A stretch of DNA of 64,000 nucleotides. Source: DATBGZ01 sp036557785. GTDB lineage: Bacteria > Actinomycetota > Actinomycetes > Mycobacteriales > Micromonosporaceae. The stretch's first letter is position 1. Each line of letters opens with the position of its first letter. The stretch is taken from NCBI GenBank assembly GCA_036557785.1, contig DATBGZ010000096.1, positions 1 through 64,000 of the forward strand, given 5' to 3'. A model generated the notes under the pieces. It saw only the letters and a program-made list of their open reading frames with translations. It did no database searches and was not told the origin of the DNA. A program made the position numbers and the translations under genes. Positions 44,357 to 52,906 of this stretch are shown here, piece by piece.

Positions 44357-47300
44357 TCAGGCGGCGCGGCAGCGGGATGCGTCGAGGGGGTGGGCCGCGG
44401 CGTCGAACATCTCCGCCGCACGGTGGCGCACCCGCCGAGCCTGGTCGGCGTCGCCCTCTGCCTCAACCAGATGCGAGCGCGCCTCGAGGGTGGCGGCCTG
44501 CCAGGCGGTACCCTCCCACAGCGCGGCCGAGCGCTCCGCCTCGGCCAGGTGCCGGCGAGCCTGGTCCAGGTCACCTGTCCGGGCGCAGGCGATCGCCGCG
44601 GGTACCTCGAACATGATCGTGCAGAACTCGCAGAAGTCTGCTTGGGCGAGTGTGGCCTGCGCGGTGTCGACGACAACCCGCGCAGCGTCGGGGGAGTCGG
44701 CGGCCGCGATCATCGTCCCGTAGACCCGCTGCAGCAGATGCGGGGCGAGGACCGAGTAGCGGGCCAGCGGCAGGGCGCGGCGCAGCAGCCGCGTCGCCGC
44801 GGCGTTGTCACCACGGAACACGTGCACCTCCGCAAGGCGCTGCAGCGAGGCAGCTTCGCCGGCGGTGGCGGCGAGGTCCCGATGCAGCTCGACGGCCTCG
44901 GTGAGTTCCCGCTCGGCCAGGTCCAGGTCGCCAGCGAGCAGAGCGGCCTCGCCGGCGAGGGCACTGGCGAAGGCGACCGCTCGTAGCGCGCCGGCGTCCC
45001 GGGCAGTGCGCCGCAGGCCACGGGCGAGGTCGATGACCTCCGCGTAAGGCGTAGGGCCGTAGAGCAGGTACTCGGCGACGCATAGATGTGAATCGAAGAC
45101 ATTGGTGGCGAGCCCCGGATCGTCGCGGGTGCGCATCAGCTCGATCCGCAGGAGGTTGTTCCATTCACCGCGGTTATGAGCGATCAGCCCCCGCAGGGTG
45201 GCGAGGTTCGACTGCATCAGAGCCGATCCCTGGCTCGTACCCGCACGGGTGGCGTGGGAGGCCGCTGCCCAGGCGCCGTCAAGATCGCCGGTGAAGTACG
45301 CGAGCGTGGCCTGGGCGAGCAGGATGGCCGGGTCATCGGCGCCGCCGTCGGGGTCAAGGCCGGCCAGGACGGCGGCGCCGGTGTCGGTGTCGCCGGACAT
45401 GACCGCGAACTGCCCCATCCTCGCGCGTAGCGCCCTGGTCTGTTGCGCTCCCGCGACCCCTATCGCCTCGCGGTAGGCCGATAGCGCTCCCGCGTCGCCG
45501 ACGGCGGCGAGCAGGTCCGCCCGCAGGGCGAGCGTCTGGGCCAGGTCGTCGCCGCGTGCCACGGTACGGATAGAGTCCACAAGGGACAGTGCGTCCCGGA
45601 ACGCGCCGACCGCGGCCTCGGTCTGTGCGGCACCCAGCACGTACGGCACGGCCGCAGCGCCGTCGCCTGCGGCAAGTAGGTGGTGACCGACGCGCGCCGG
45701 CGAGGCGTCGAGCCCGATCAGACGCCGGGCGCAGTGTCGGTGCAGGGCGGCGCGGCGGTGCGGCGGGATCGCGTCGAGTAGCGTCTCGCGGATGAGCGGG
45801 TGGCGGAACTGGAAACCCCGCAACGTCCGTTCGATAACGAGCGCGGCGAGCGCGGCATCCAGGCAGTCGAAGGCCTCATCCTCGGGCAGGTCGCTCATCG
45901 CGAGGAACTCGTCAGTGTCGAATGTCGACCCCACCACCGCCACGTGCTCCAACGCCGACCGGACGGCGGGTTCCAGGTTGCCCAGGACGGCCTGCGCCGG
46001 TGCGAGGACCTTCCCGTCGGCGGCTGAACGGGCCAACTCGGTGACGGCGAATGGGATCCCACCGCTGACCGCCCAGATTTGCTCCACGGTCTGATCGGGC
46101 AAGTCGGGCGCACGCGCCGCAACCAGCACGGCGGTCTCGGACTGCGTCAGCGGTGCCAGCGGGAGGTCGAGTGCGGTGGTCCGGCCGAGCAGGCTCGTGC
46201 GTGTGTGCTCGAACGCGTCCGTAGTCGGTTGACGCCGATGGGTGAGCACCAGCACGAACCGCTCGGTGCCGCAGCTCTGGACGAGGTACTGCAGCAGCCG
46301 GAGGGTCGCCTCGTCGGCCACGTGGACGTCATCGACCACGAGCAGCACTCCGGGACCCGCGGCCGCAAGGCGCAGCAGTTGGGCCACGGCTACGAACAGT
46401 CGTTGCGGGGTGCTCTGCCCGGCCCAGCCCTCGACGCGGCCCGATAGGGCACGGTCGATGTCGTCGCGGCACCGGTCGTCGAGGCCGTCCAGCAACGTAG
46501 GGTGGCGCCGGGACAGGTCGGCTACCGCCTCCAAAGCGGGCGCGAACGGCCAGGCGCCCTCGACCGCCGAGGAGACGCCGTGGCCAGTGCGCCAACCGCG
46601 GGCCACGGCCTGGTCCCGCAGCCAGGCAGCAAGGGTGGACTTCCCCACGCCGGCGGCTCCGGCGATGAAGACCGCGCGGCTGCGACCGGTCGCCGCCTCG
46701 TCGAGCACGCTCTCCAGCGCGGAACGCTCTTTGCGACGCCCGATCATGGGCGATGCGGCGGACTGAGACGGGTCCGGTCCGAGCAACGCCTCGCGGAGGG
46801 CGAGTGCCTCGTCGTCGGGCGGCGCGCCGAGCTCGGCTTGGCGGGCGCGGTCCAGTCGTTCGAATTGGCGCAGCGCGCCCCGGTAGTCGCCGCGCCCGGC
46901 GTGGTCGCGCATCAGCGCCACGTGGGCTCGGGCGTCGGTCGGGTCGGCGGCGACCACGTCGCTCCAGCGCTCGGCCAGGCGGCACACGTGCAGGTAGGTC
47001 GCCCGCAGCCGGTCAGCGTGGCCCTGAACCCATGGCTCGTAGCGGTCCTCGGGTAGCAGGTCGCCACCGTACGCATCAGCGGCCCGGACCGCGGCTTGCG
47101 CGTCGCCGTCGGCCAGCGCCGCCGCAGCGAGGTTGGAGAATTCGTCCACATCTATGCTGACCGAGGAGCCATCCCCTGGAAACAACGAGACCAGCTCCCG
47201 GTGCAGCACCACGCCGCCCGGGCCCAGGACCCGGCGCGCATAGTGGGCCACCTTGTGCAGGCGGGGGGCCGCTTCGTCGACGGTTGCGTCGGGCCACAGC

Positions 47301-47464
47301 GCGTCGATGACCTGCTCGCGGTGCAACTGCCGGCGTGGGGCGAGCACGAGCAGCTTGACCAGGGTGGTCGCCTGGCGGCGGGTCCAGGCCGAGTCAGGCA
47401 CGTCGACCCCGTCGACCGTCACCCCGAACTCGCCCAGGAGTCGGATCCCGACGCGATGGCTCAT
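44357..47464 (-). CDS. Large SARP/AfsR-type regulator with BTAD, ATPase and TPR-like domains
   Basis: 1035 residues. Winged-helix OmpR-type DNA-binding domain (about 1-100, IRLLGEFGVTVDG and RRQATTLVKLLVL). Bacterial transcription activation domain (about 100-245). AAA/STAND ATPase from about 250 with Walker A GAAGVGKST and Walker B VLLVVDDVHVADE. The rest is helical TPR-like repeats. There is no C-terminal LuxR helix-turn-helix. Such proteins bind direct repeats at 11-bp spacing and activate adjacent gene sets, and three such boxes occur here. ATG overlaps the upstream oxidoreductase stop, so the regulator sits inside an operon with its own box and probably activates itself. Confidence 0.93.
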   Translation of the reverse strand: MSHRVGIRLLGEFGVTVDGVDVPDSAWTRRQATTLVKLLVLAPRRQLHREQVIDALWPDATVDEAAPRLHKVAHYARRVLGPGGVVLHRELVSLFPGDGSSVSIDVDEFSNLAAAALADGDAQAAVRAADAYGGDLLPEDRYEPWVQGHADRLRATYLHVCRLAERWSDVVAADPTDARAHVALMRDHAGRGDYRGALRQFERLDRARQAELGAPPDDEALALREALLGPDPSQSAASPMIGRRKERSALESVLDEAATGRSRAVFIAGAAGVGKSTLAAWLRDQAVARGWRTGHGVSSAVEGAWPFAPALEAVADLSRRHPTLLDGLDDRCRDDIDRALSGRVEGWAGQSTPQRLFVAVAQLLRLAAAGPGVLLVVDDVHVADEATLRLLQYLVQSCGTERFVLVLTHRRQPTTDAFEHTRTSLLGRTTALDLPLAPLTQSETAVLVAARAPDLPDQTVEQIWAVSGGIPFAVTELARSAADGKVLAPAQAVLGNLEPAVRSALEHVAVVGSTFDTDEFLAMSDLPEDEAFDCLDAALAALVIERTLRGFQFRHPLIRETLLDAIPPHRRAALHRHCARRLIGLDASPARVGHHLLAAGDGAAAVPYVLGAAQTEAAVGAFRDALSLVDSIRTVARGDDLAQTLALRADLLAAVGDAGALSAYREAIGVAGAQQTRALRARMGQFAVMSGDTDTGAAVLAGLDPDGGADDPAILLAQATLAYFTGDLDGAWAAASHATRAGTSQGSALMQSNLATLRGLIAHNRGEWNNLLRIELMRTRDDPGLATNVFDSHLCVAEYLLYGPTPYAEVIDLARGLRRTARDAGALRAVAFASALAGEAALLAGDLDLAERELTEAVELHRDLAATAGEAASLQRLAEVHVFRGDNAAATRLLRRALPLARYSVLAPHLLQRVYGTMIAAADSPDAARVVVDTAQATLAQADFCEFCTIMFEVPAAIACARTGDLDQARRHLAEAERSAALWEGTAWQAATLEARSHLVEAEGDADQARRVRHRAAEMFDAAAHPLDASRCRAA

Positions 47465-48651
47465 GGCTGCATTGTGATCGAGAGGGCCCGCGGTGGTTGT
47501 CTACCGGCCGGACGAGTCATTGCCTCCACTTCGGAGCTGAGCGCAGAGCTCAGTTTCAGCAGCAGAGAACGCACGGTCGCGACATCCCACCGGTAGCCGG
47601 CCAGTTCGTCGACAACGTCGTGGATGGGCAGGGCGATACGGTCCCGCTGCGTCTGGTAGGCGGCCAGGGCCTCGCCCTCCGCGGTGCCGGCGTTGATCGC
47701 CCTGACCTGCCGGGAGAACAGGTCCGCGTCGCGGAGCGCCTCCGTGATGCCGTTGGTACTCAACGGGTCCAGGTACTGGCCCGCGTCCCCGACCAAGGCC
47801 CAACCGGCCCCGTACGCCCGGCGCAGATAGCCGGGACGGCCCGGATACGCGCGCACCCGTCGCGGTGCGGGCCGCGCGGACAGCCGACCGCTGGCCATGC
47901 CGGTCACCTCCTCCAGCAGCCGCAGGTACGCCCCGCGCGGGTCACGGATCATCTCAGTGGTGAACCGGCGGGTACTGGTGCCGGCGAAGACGCAGACCTC
48001 GCCGTCGTTGGTGGGGATCATGCCTGCTGAGCCACCGGGACGATAGAACCACTCGTACCCGTTTACCTCGAGCCCGGTCCAATAGCCGAACATGATCGCA
48101 CCGCTGTTCTGGCCTTCCCGAACCGTTTCCGCGCCGACCAGACGCGCCACGGTGGACGTGACACCGTCGGCCCCAACGGTGAGCCAGGACCGCGCCCGTA
48201 CCGGGGAGAACGAACGGTCGTGCCCGATGACGCCGCTGACCCGCCCGTCCCGCTCGCGCAGCAAGTCGGTGACGGTAACGCCATAGCGCACCGTGGCACC
48301 AGCCTCCTGTGCGGCCTCGGCGAGGATTCGGTCCAGAACCGTACGGCGCGGAGCGTAGAGCGCGTCTACCCCGGCCGCGGGCCTGATGGATACCGTAACC
48401 GTCTCGCCCGGGTAGTGGAACAGCGTGCGCCGCACGGCCGGCGTACCGGCGGCGACGATGGGGGCGAGCAGGCCCCAGCGGGTCAGCTGGCCCACGCCGC
48501 CGCGCATCAGGGCATGGGTGGACAGCGTGTCGGCGCCGGGTCGTGCCCGTTCCAGCACCAGGACGCGCAAGCCCTGGCGGGCCAGTAGCACCGCGGTCAC
48601 GGCACCGGCGGGACGGGCCCCGACGACGATAACGTCGTACTCGTGCGTCAT
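47461..48651 (-). CDS. FAD-dependent oxidoreductase, geranylgeranyl-reductase-like
   Basis: 396 residues. N-terminal dinucleotide motif VIVVGARPAGAVTAVLLARQG, later WLTVGADGVTSTVARLV and GWALVGDAGQYLDPLSTNGITEA. The p-hydroxybenzoate-hydroxylase/geranylgeranyl-reductase superfamily includes halogenases, hydroxylases and double-bond reductases. There is no lysine-rich halogenase motif (GWxWxIP), so hydroxylation or reduction is more likely. It sits between the FMO and SARP genes with 4-base overlaps on both sides. Confidence 0.88.
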   Translation of the reverse strand: MTHEYDVIVVGARPAGAVTAVLLARQGLRVLVLERARPGADTLSTHALMRGGVGQLTRWGLLAPIVAAGTPAVRRTLFHYPGETVTVSIRPAAGVDALYAPRRTVLDRILAEAAQEAGATVRYGVTVTDLLRERDGRVSGVIGHDRSFSPVRARSWLTVGADGVTSTVARLVGAETVREGQNSGAIMFGYWTGLEVNGYEWFYRPGGSAGMIPTNDGEVCVFAGTSTRRFTTEMIRDPRGAYLRLLEEVTGMASGRLSARPAPRRVRAYPGRPGYLRRAYGAGWALVGDAGQYLDPLSTNGITEALRDADLFSRQVRAINAGTAEGEALAAYQTQRDRIALPIHDVVDELAGYRWDVATVRSLLLKLSSALSSEVEAMTRPAGRQPPRALSITMQP

Positions 48652-49862
48652 GCCCTCACTCCAATGTGGACGGTAGCGGCAAGCCTGGCGGCGATCTGCT
48701 CGGTAAGGTACGCCGCGTCATGGCGAGCGCCGTCGACGAACGTGGCGTTACGGCGGTACTGGAACCGCAACCCGATCGCGTACAGGCCGGGCGCCTCGGT
48801 GATCCCGCGATGGTGTCGCAGGCCGCCGGTGCGATCCAACACAGGTACCCGCAGCCACGGATAGGCGGGCCGGAATCCGGTCGCCCATAGGACGGTGCGG
48901 AATCCAGTCATGTAGCGCGGCCCTGGAGGTATAGCGATTGGTGGGACTTCATTAGTCTGGTGGGCGGCGTGGAGGTGGGTGTCGATGGTGCTCAGCACCC
49001 GACGCAGCCGAACCTCCGCCCGGGCGCTTGTCTGCCCCAAGTCGTCGGCGAATTCTGCCCGTCCACTGTGGATGCTTACCAGGCGACCGGCGAGCCGCAC
49101 CCCGTGCTTGCGCAGGACACCCAGGTCGAGCGATCGGCCCGCCGCGAGCTGGAACGACGGCTCTCGACGTGCCCGGTCCAGGTCGGGCAACGCGTCGATG
49201 GTGCGATCCAGGCTGCCCACCCGGTCCAGCCACCACAGGATGTCGCGGTCACGGTAGCGGCGCGGAACCCGCGTGTGCTCGCCGACCGCGAGGGTCACCT
49301 CTCGGCCGGACTGGGCCAGCTCGTCGGCGAGCTGGACGCCGGTGGAGGACGCGCCGACCACGAGCACCGGCCCGTCGTGCACCTGAGCGGGGTTGCGGTA
49401 GCCCGAGGCGCCAAGCTGGGTGATCCCCGGCGACAGCTGCGCGGCCGAGTCCGGAACCGAGGCGCGGGTGTGGTATCCGGTGGCGATGACGACGCAGCGC
49501 GCCCGCCAGGTACCGGCGTCGGTGTCCACCAGGTAGCCGGGACCGCTGACGCGGACCCCGGTCACCGTGGTGTGCTCCCGAACCGGTGCCCCGCTGGCCC
49601 GGGCGTAGTCGACGAGGTGCTCGACGAAGGCACTACCGGACATGAAACCGTCGGGGTCATCGCCGGTGTAGGTCCAGCCGGGCAGGCGGGACAGCCAGTT
49701 CGGGGTGAGCAGCTGGAACGAGTCCCACCGGGCCGACCGCCACCGCTGCGCCACTCGGCCGCGTTCGAGGACGATGTGCGCGATGCCGCGTTCGGACAGG
49801 CAGTGGCTCATCGCCAGCCCCGCGTGGCCCGCGCCGATGACGATGGCGTCGGTGGTGAACAT
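48648..49862 (-). CDS. Flavin-containing monooxygenase-like (CzcO/YhiN-type) oxidoreductase
   Basis: 404 residues. FAD-binding AIVIGAGHAGLAMSHCL, second NAD(P)-binding VLVVGASSTGVQLADEL, and the ATG-type motif VLWATGFRPAYPWL. Proteins of this class oxygenate N, S or carbonyl carbons with NADPH and O2. It follows osmC by a 3-base gap and overlaps the next gene (ATGA), so the two flavoenzymes and the regulator are co-expressed. Confidence 0.9.
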   Translation of the reverse strand: MFTTDAIVIGAGHAGLAMSHCLSERGIAHIVLERGRVAQRWRSARWDSFQLLTPNWLSRLPGWTYTGDDPDGFMSGSAFVEHLVDYARASGAPVREHTTVTGVRVSGPGYLVDTDAGTWRARCVVIATGYHTRASVPDSAAQLSPGITQLGASGYRNPAQVHDGPVLVVGASSTGVQLADELAQSGREVTLAVGEHTRVPRRYRDRDILWWLDRVGSLDRTIDALPDLDRARREPSFQLAAGRSLDLGVLRKHGVRLAGRLVSIHSGRAEFADDLGQTSARAEVRLRRVLSTIDTHLHAAHQTNEVPPIAIPPGPRYMTGFRTVLWATGFRPAYPWLRVPVLDRTGGLRHHRGITEAPGLYAIGLRFQYRRNATFVDGARHDAAYLTEQIAARLAATVHIGVRA

Positions 49863-49865
49863 GAC

Positions 49866-50438
49866 TCAGACCGTCGTCACGTCGATGGAGACGGGCACGC
49901 CGTTGGTGAGCACGTCATAGACCGCGGAGCGCGCACGCGACTGCTCGATCAAGCCCTTGAGCACGTCGGCGGGAGCGTCCCCGGAGATGCGGAAGTTCAC
50001 CGAGATTCCCTGGTAGCCGTTGCGCACCTGGTCTGACATACCGAAGATGCCGAGCAGGTCGATGTCGCCGACCACGGTCGACTCGACCGAATGCAGCGTC
50101 ACCCCCCGCGCGGCGGCGATGTTGGCCAGGCCCGAAGTCAGGCAAGCTGCGATCGCGTGTAGGAGGAACTCCACCGGAGTCGGGGCGTTACCGCCGCCGA
50201 CCAGTACGGTCGGGTGGTCGGCGTCAAGAACAAACGGTGCGGTACGGCTGGTGTCCTCCTGGCTCGCTCCGTAGAAGCCCTGGATCTCGGTGCGGTTGTG
50301 GGTGCCGCTGACCCACCGGTTGGTCGCCCGGAACTGGAACTTGGCCAGTTCCGGCTGGGCGCGCACGGCGTCGAGCGTGGCGAACAGGGTCGGGGTGTCG
50401 ACCCCGTTGCGGGGGGTACGGGCGACGGTCGTCGTCAT
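49866..50438 (-). CDS. OsmC-family protein
   Basis: 190 residues from ATG 50438, with AAGGAG upstream. OsmC/Ohr fold: VLVGGGNAPTPVEFLLHAIAACLTSGLANIAAARG carries the one conserved Cys, and the second Cys of peroxidase-type OsmC proteins is not at the usual upstream position (VLVGGG). Peroxidase activity is therefore uncertain. It is the first gene of the SARP-containing operon. Confidence 0.9.
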   Translation of the reverse strand: MTTTVARTPRNGVDTPTLFATLDAVRAQPELAKFQFRATNRWVSGTHNRTEIQGFYGASQEDTSRTAPFVLDADHPTVLVGGGNAPTPVEFLLHAIAACLTSGLANIAAARGVTLHSVESTVVGDIDLLGIFGMSDQVRNGYQGISVNFRISGDAPADVLKGLIEQSRARSAVYDVLTNGVPVSIDVTTV

Positions 50439-50528
50439 GGGAGTGCTCCTTCAGGGCCGCCCACTCCGGACCCGGCTTCGGCCGTGGTGACCACCGGGCG
50501 GGCGACACGGGAGAAGCTATGAAGCCGG

Positions 50529-50547
50529 CCTTCCCGAGACCTTCCCG
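50529..50547 (-). promoter_or_regulatory. SARP-type box, osmC operon promoter
   Basis: Minus strand CGGGAAGG, 3 bases, CGGGAAGG, then 9 bases to TAGCTT, the best -10 of the three. The start site would be about 65 bases before osmC. Confidence 0.7.
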
Positions 50548-50841
50548 CCACCGGTCACGACGCCGTCAAGTCCCCCGAGATTGCTGACATCGGGGCCCGG
50601 CGGGTCGGCGATCGCATCAGCCCTCACGTGCGGCCCGTCGCCACGCCGAGCCCGGCTCCGTCGCCTGCTGGCGACTGACTGCTGGCGCGACCCTTCACTG
50701 GGGCCAAGACGCGATCATGACCGTTGAAGTCAATCCCGGCACCGGCACGCACGGCGCGTGCACGCTGCGTGTCTCTGCCGCGCAATCACGCGCAGTAACG
50801 GTTCATCCCACGGACGAACAACGGACAGAAAATCGTGAAGG

Positions 50842-50877
50842 CCACGTCCCGCCCCGGGGAAATGGCCCGTGACGTGG
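50842..50877 (-). terminator. Candidate terminator of tRNA-Ala
   Basis: Inverted repeat CCACGTC (50842-50848) / GACGTGG (50871-50877), just 3' of the tRNA, with extra GC pairing inside. No strong T-run. Confidence 0.4.
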
Positions 50878-50884
50878 GGTTTGT

Positions 50885-50961
50885 GGTGGAGCTGAGGGGA
50901 TTTGAACCCCTGACCCCCTCGATGCGAACGAGGTGCGCTACCAGGCTGCGCTACAGCCCCA
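50885..50961 (-). tRNA. tRNA-Ala (anticodon CGC)
   Basis: 77 bases including an encoded CCA. Acceptor GGGGCTG pairs with CAGCTCC. The anticodon arm is CCTCG, loop TTCGCAT, CGAGG, so the anticodon is CGC, reading GCG. The T-arm shows GGTTCAAATCC. Confidence 0.96.
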
Positions 50962-51129
50962 TCGGGTTTGTCTGGCTCCAGCGGCTGGGCCCGGACCGTG
51001 CACAAGGCTAACAGGCGGCCGACCACCCACGCGAACCAGATCCCCGACTCCGGCGTGTCCGTCCGTCCGCCATCCCATCGAAGATCATGAGGCTGATCAA
51101 CGTCCAGGGCCGGGAGTGGCGGAGACGGC

Positions 51130-51879
51130 TCACGAGGTGCGGCGCGGGTACCGCTCGGTTCGGGGGATGGCCAGGCGCCGGGCGTCGAGCCGGGAGGCCC
51201 CGATCCTGCGGGCGAGCGCCTCACGCTCGGCGGCGCGGCGCTCGTGCTCGCGGCGGATGGCGGCCTGTTGCGCCTCGATCCAGGCCTGACGCCGGTGTTG
51301 GGCCCGACGCCGGCGAGCGGCGACCACCGCCGAGTGCCGCAGGTAGCCGAGGTCCGCGAGCAACACGACGAACGCGACCGAGAACCCGATCCAGAAGCCG
51401 GGCCCGAGCAGCACCACCCCGCCAAGTTCCACGAGGTTCAACGCGACCAGCGCCACGAAGACCCGCCGGCGCCGGCGCAGTGCGCTCGGTGCCGGGCGGC
51501 GGCGCCGAGGTCGCGACTCATGTCGTAACGCGACTCGATTGCGGGCGGAGCTGCGGCTCGCCGCTGGCCGTGGCGTCGACTGCGTGTGGGGCGACGACGG
51601 CCGAGCTGCGGGTGCGCGGGCGGACATCACGGGCGAGGAGACCGTACGGGCGGAAGGCGCCGACTGCGCGCGGGCAGCAGAGATCGGGGCGACGCGCGGC
51701 GGGTTGATCGGGCGGGCGCCCGGGACCGTACGCCTGCGCCGATGACGGGACAGCACGCGAGCGGTGGACGCGTCGGACTCGGGCGCGGGCACCGGTGGGT
51801 CGTGCCGGCGGCTGAGCGCGGGGGCGAGCGCCAGCAGGCCCGCCGCGACGAGGACGGCGAGCAGCACCGAGGTGGGCAC
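51130..51879 (-). CDS. GlpR/SepX-like membrane protein
   Basis: 249 residues from GTG 51879 with GGGAGG upstream. N-terminal helix (SVLLAVLVAAGLLALAP), a long Arg/Pro/Ser-rich cytoplasmic region (about 25-130), then two adjacent helices (VFVALVALNLVELGGVVLLG, FWIGFSVAFVVLLADLGYL) and a basic, helical tail. In many actinobacteria this protein lies in the order galU-moeA(glp)-rimJ-glpR and works in cell division with the gephyrin-like protein Glp. Here galU and rimJ are present in the same order. The assignment rests on architecture and neighbours. Confidence 0.75.
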   Translation of the reverse strand: MPTSVLLAVLVAAGLLALAPALSRRHDPPVPAPESDASTARVLSRHRRRRTVPGARPINPPRVAPISAARAQSAPSARTVSSPVMSARAPAARPSSPHTQSTPRPAASRSSARNRVALRHESRPRRRRPAPSALRRRRRVFVALVALNLVELGGVVLLGPGFWIGFSVAFVVLLADLGYLRHSAVVAARRRRAQHRRQAWIEAQQAAIRREHERRAAEREALARRIGASRLDARRLAIPRTERYPRRTS

Positions 51880-52056
51880 GCCGCACCTCCCATGATCCAA
51901 GGAGCGGCCCGGACGCAGCGGGCGTGGTTGCAGGCTACGTCCGATCCGGGCGAAAACCGCGCACGCCGGGCGCGTGCCGCGGCTCGGGTCCGAGCCCATG
52001 AAGTCACTTTCGGGGCATGTGCTGCACCGGCGAGGGGCCAAGAAGTGATTTCCTGC

Positions 52057-52122
52057 GCGCTGGGCGGGGGCCGGGCACGCGCTGGGCGGGGGCTGGGCAC
52101 GCGGTGGGCGGGGGCCGGGCAC
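52057..52122. repeat. 22-bp tandem repeat, three copies
   Basis: Units at 52057, 52079 and 52101 (each like GCGCTGGGCGGGGGCCGGGC plus AC) with one change in copies 2 and 3; a degenerate fourth follows. Located between rimJ and glpR, just past the rimJ stop in transcription order. Confidence 0.9.
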
Positions 52123-52143
52123 GGGCTCGGGCGGGCCCAAGCG

Positions 52144-52800
52144 TCAGGAGGGCACCCGTCCTTCGGCGCGTACGCGGTCCCAGCGCGCCATCAGTCCACC
52201 GTCGACCGCGACCTCCTCGGAGGTGATGGCGTACCCGACGTGGTCGCGCCACGCTCCGTCGATGTGCAGGTAGCGGGCGTGGTAGGACTCCTCGCGGAAG
52301 CCGAGCTTCTCGACCACCCGACGGCTCGGTGTGTTCTCGGGCCGGATGTTCACCTCGATGCGGTGCAGCCCGCCGGGGCCGAAGGCGTGGTCGACGGCGA
52401 GCGCGAGAGCCGTGGGCATGATGCCGCGACCGGCCACCGCCTCATCGACCCAGTAACCGGCGTACGCCGAGCAGAACGCGCGGCGCACGATGTTGCCGAG
52501 CGTCAGTTGGCCGACCAAACGCTGCCGGCTCGAACCTCGCTCGGTCAGGCAGATGGCGAACGGCATCGCGGCGCCGCCGGCGGCAACCCGGCGCAGTTCC
52601 CGATTGATCATCCGGAATGCGCTCGGCGAGTTCAGCTCGGCCCAGGTACCGCTGGGCGGCGTGGGCTCCCACACGGACAGCCAGGCCTGGTTGGCGATCC
52701 GGCACCGCGACCAGACCCGGGCGTCACCCCGCGCGTACGGGCGCAGCACGACGCCACTGCGCGCGTCACGCAGGACCACGGGCCAGCCGGGTGCCGCCAT
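52144..52800 (-). CDS. GNAT acetyltransferase, RimJ/RimL-like
   Basis: 218 residues. GNAT core with GQLTLGNIVRRAFCSAYAGYWVDEAVAGRGIMPTALAL (acetyl-CoA loop AGRGIM) and IRPENTPSRRVVEKLGFREE. The group acetylates protein N-termini or small amines. GGAAGG lies upstream of ATG 52800. It is between galU and the GlpR-like gene on the same strand, the usual actinobacterial order. Confidence 0.9.
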   Translation of the reverse strand: MAAPGWPVVLRDARSGVVLRPYARGDARVWSRCRIANQAWLSVWEPTPPSGTWAELNSPSAFRMINRELRRVAAGGAAMPFAICLTERGSSRQRLVGQLTLGNIVRRAFCSAYAGYWVDEAVAGRGIMPTALALAVDHAFGPGGLHRIEVNIRPENTPSRRVVEKLGFREESYHARYLHIDGAWRDHVGYAITSEEVAVDGGLMARWDRVRAEGRVPS

Positions 52801-52906
52801 GCGGGAACGAACCGCCTTCCGCCTCCGCTAGCAACGGAAGCATCGGAGCCTAACCCCGAGCGGTCCGCCAATGGAACCGGGCCGCCGCGCAGCGGACCCT
52901 GGACGG

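Larger units (their letters stand above)
50439..50884. other. Intergenic region, 446 bp
   Basis: It holds the SARP-type box and promoter of the osmC operon (50511-50547) and, near the tRNA, a candidate tRNA terminator. No protein-like frame. The middle, about 50560-50820, shows nothing I can name. Confidence 0.6.

Noticed and set aside
50730..51425. Minus-strand open frame spanning tRNA-Ala
   Set aside because: Crosses a certain tRNA gene and the GlpR-like gene in another frame; spurious.
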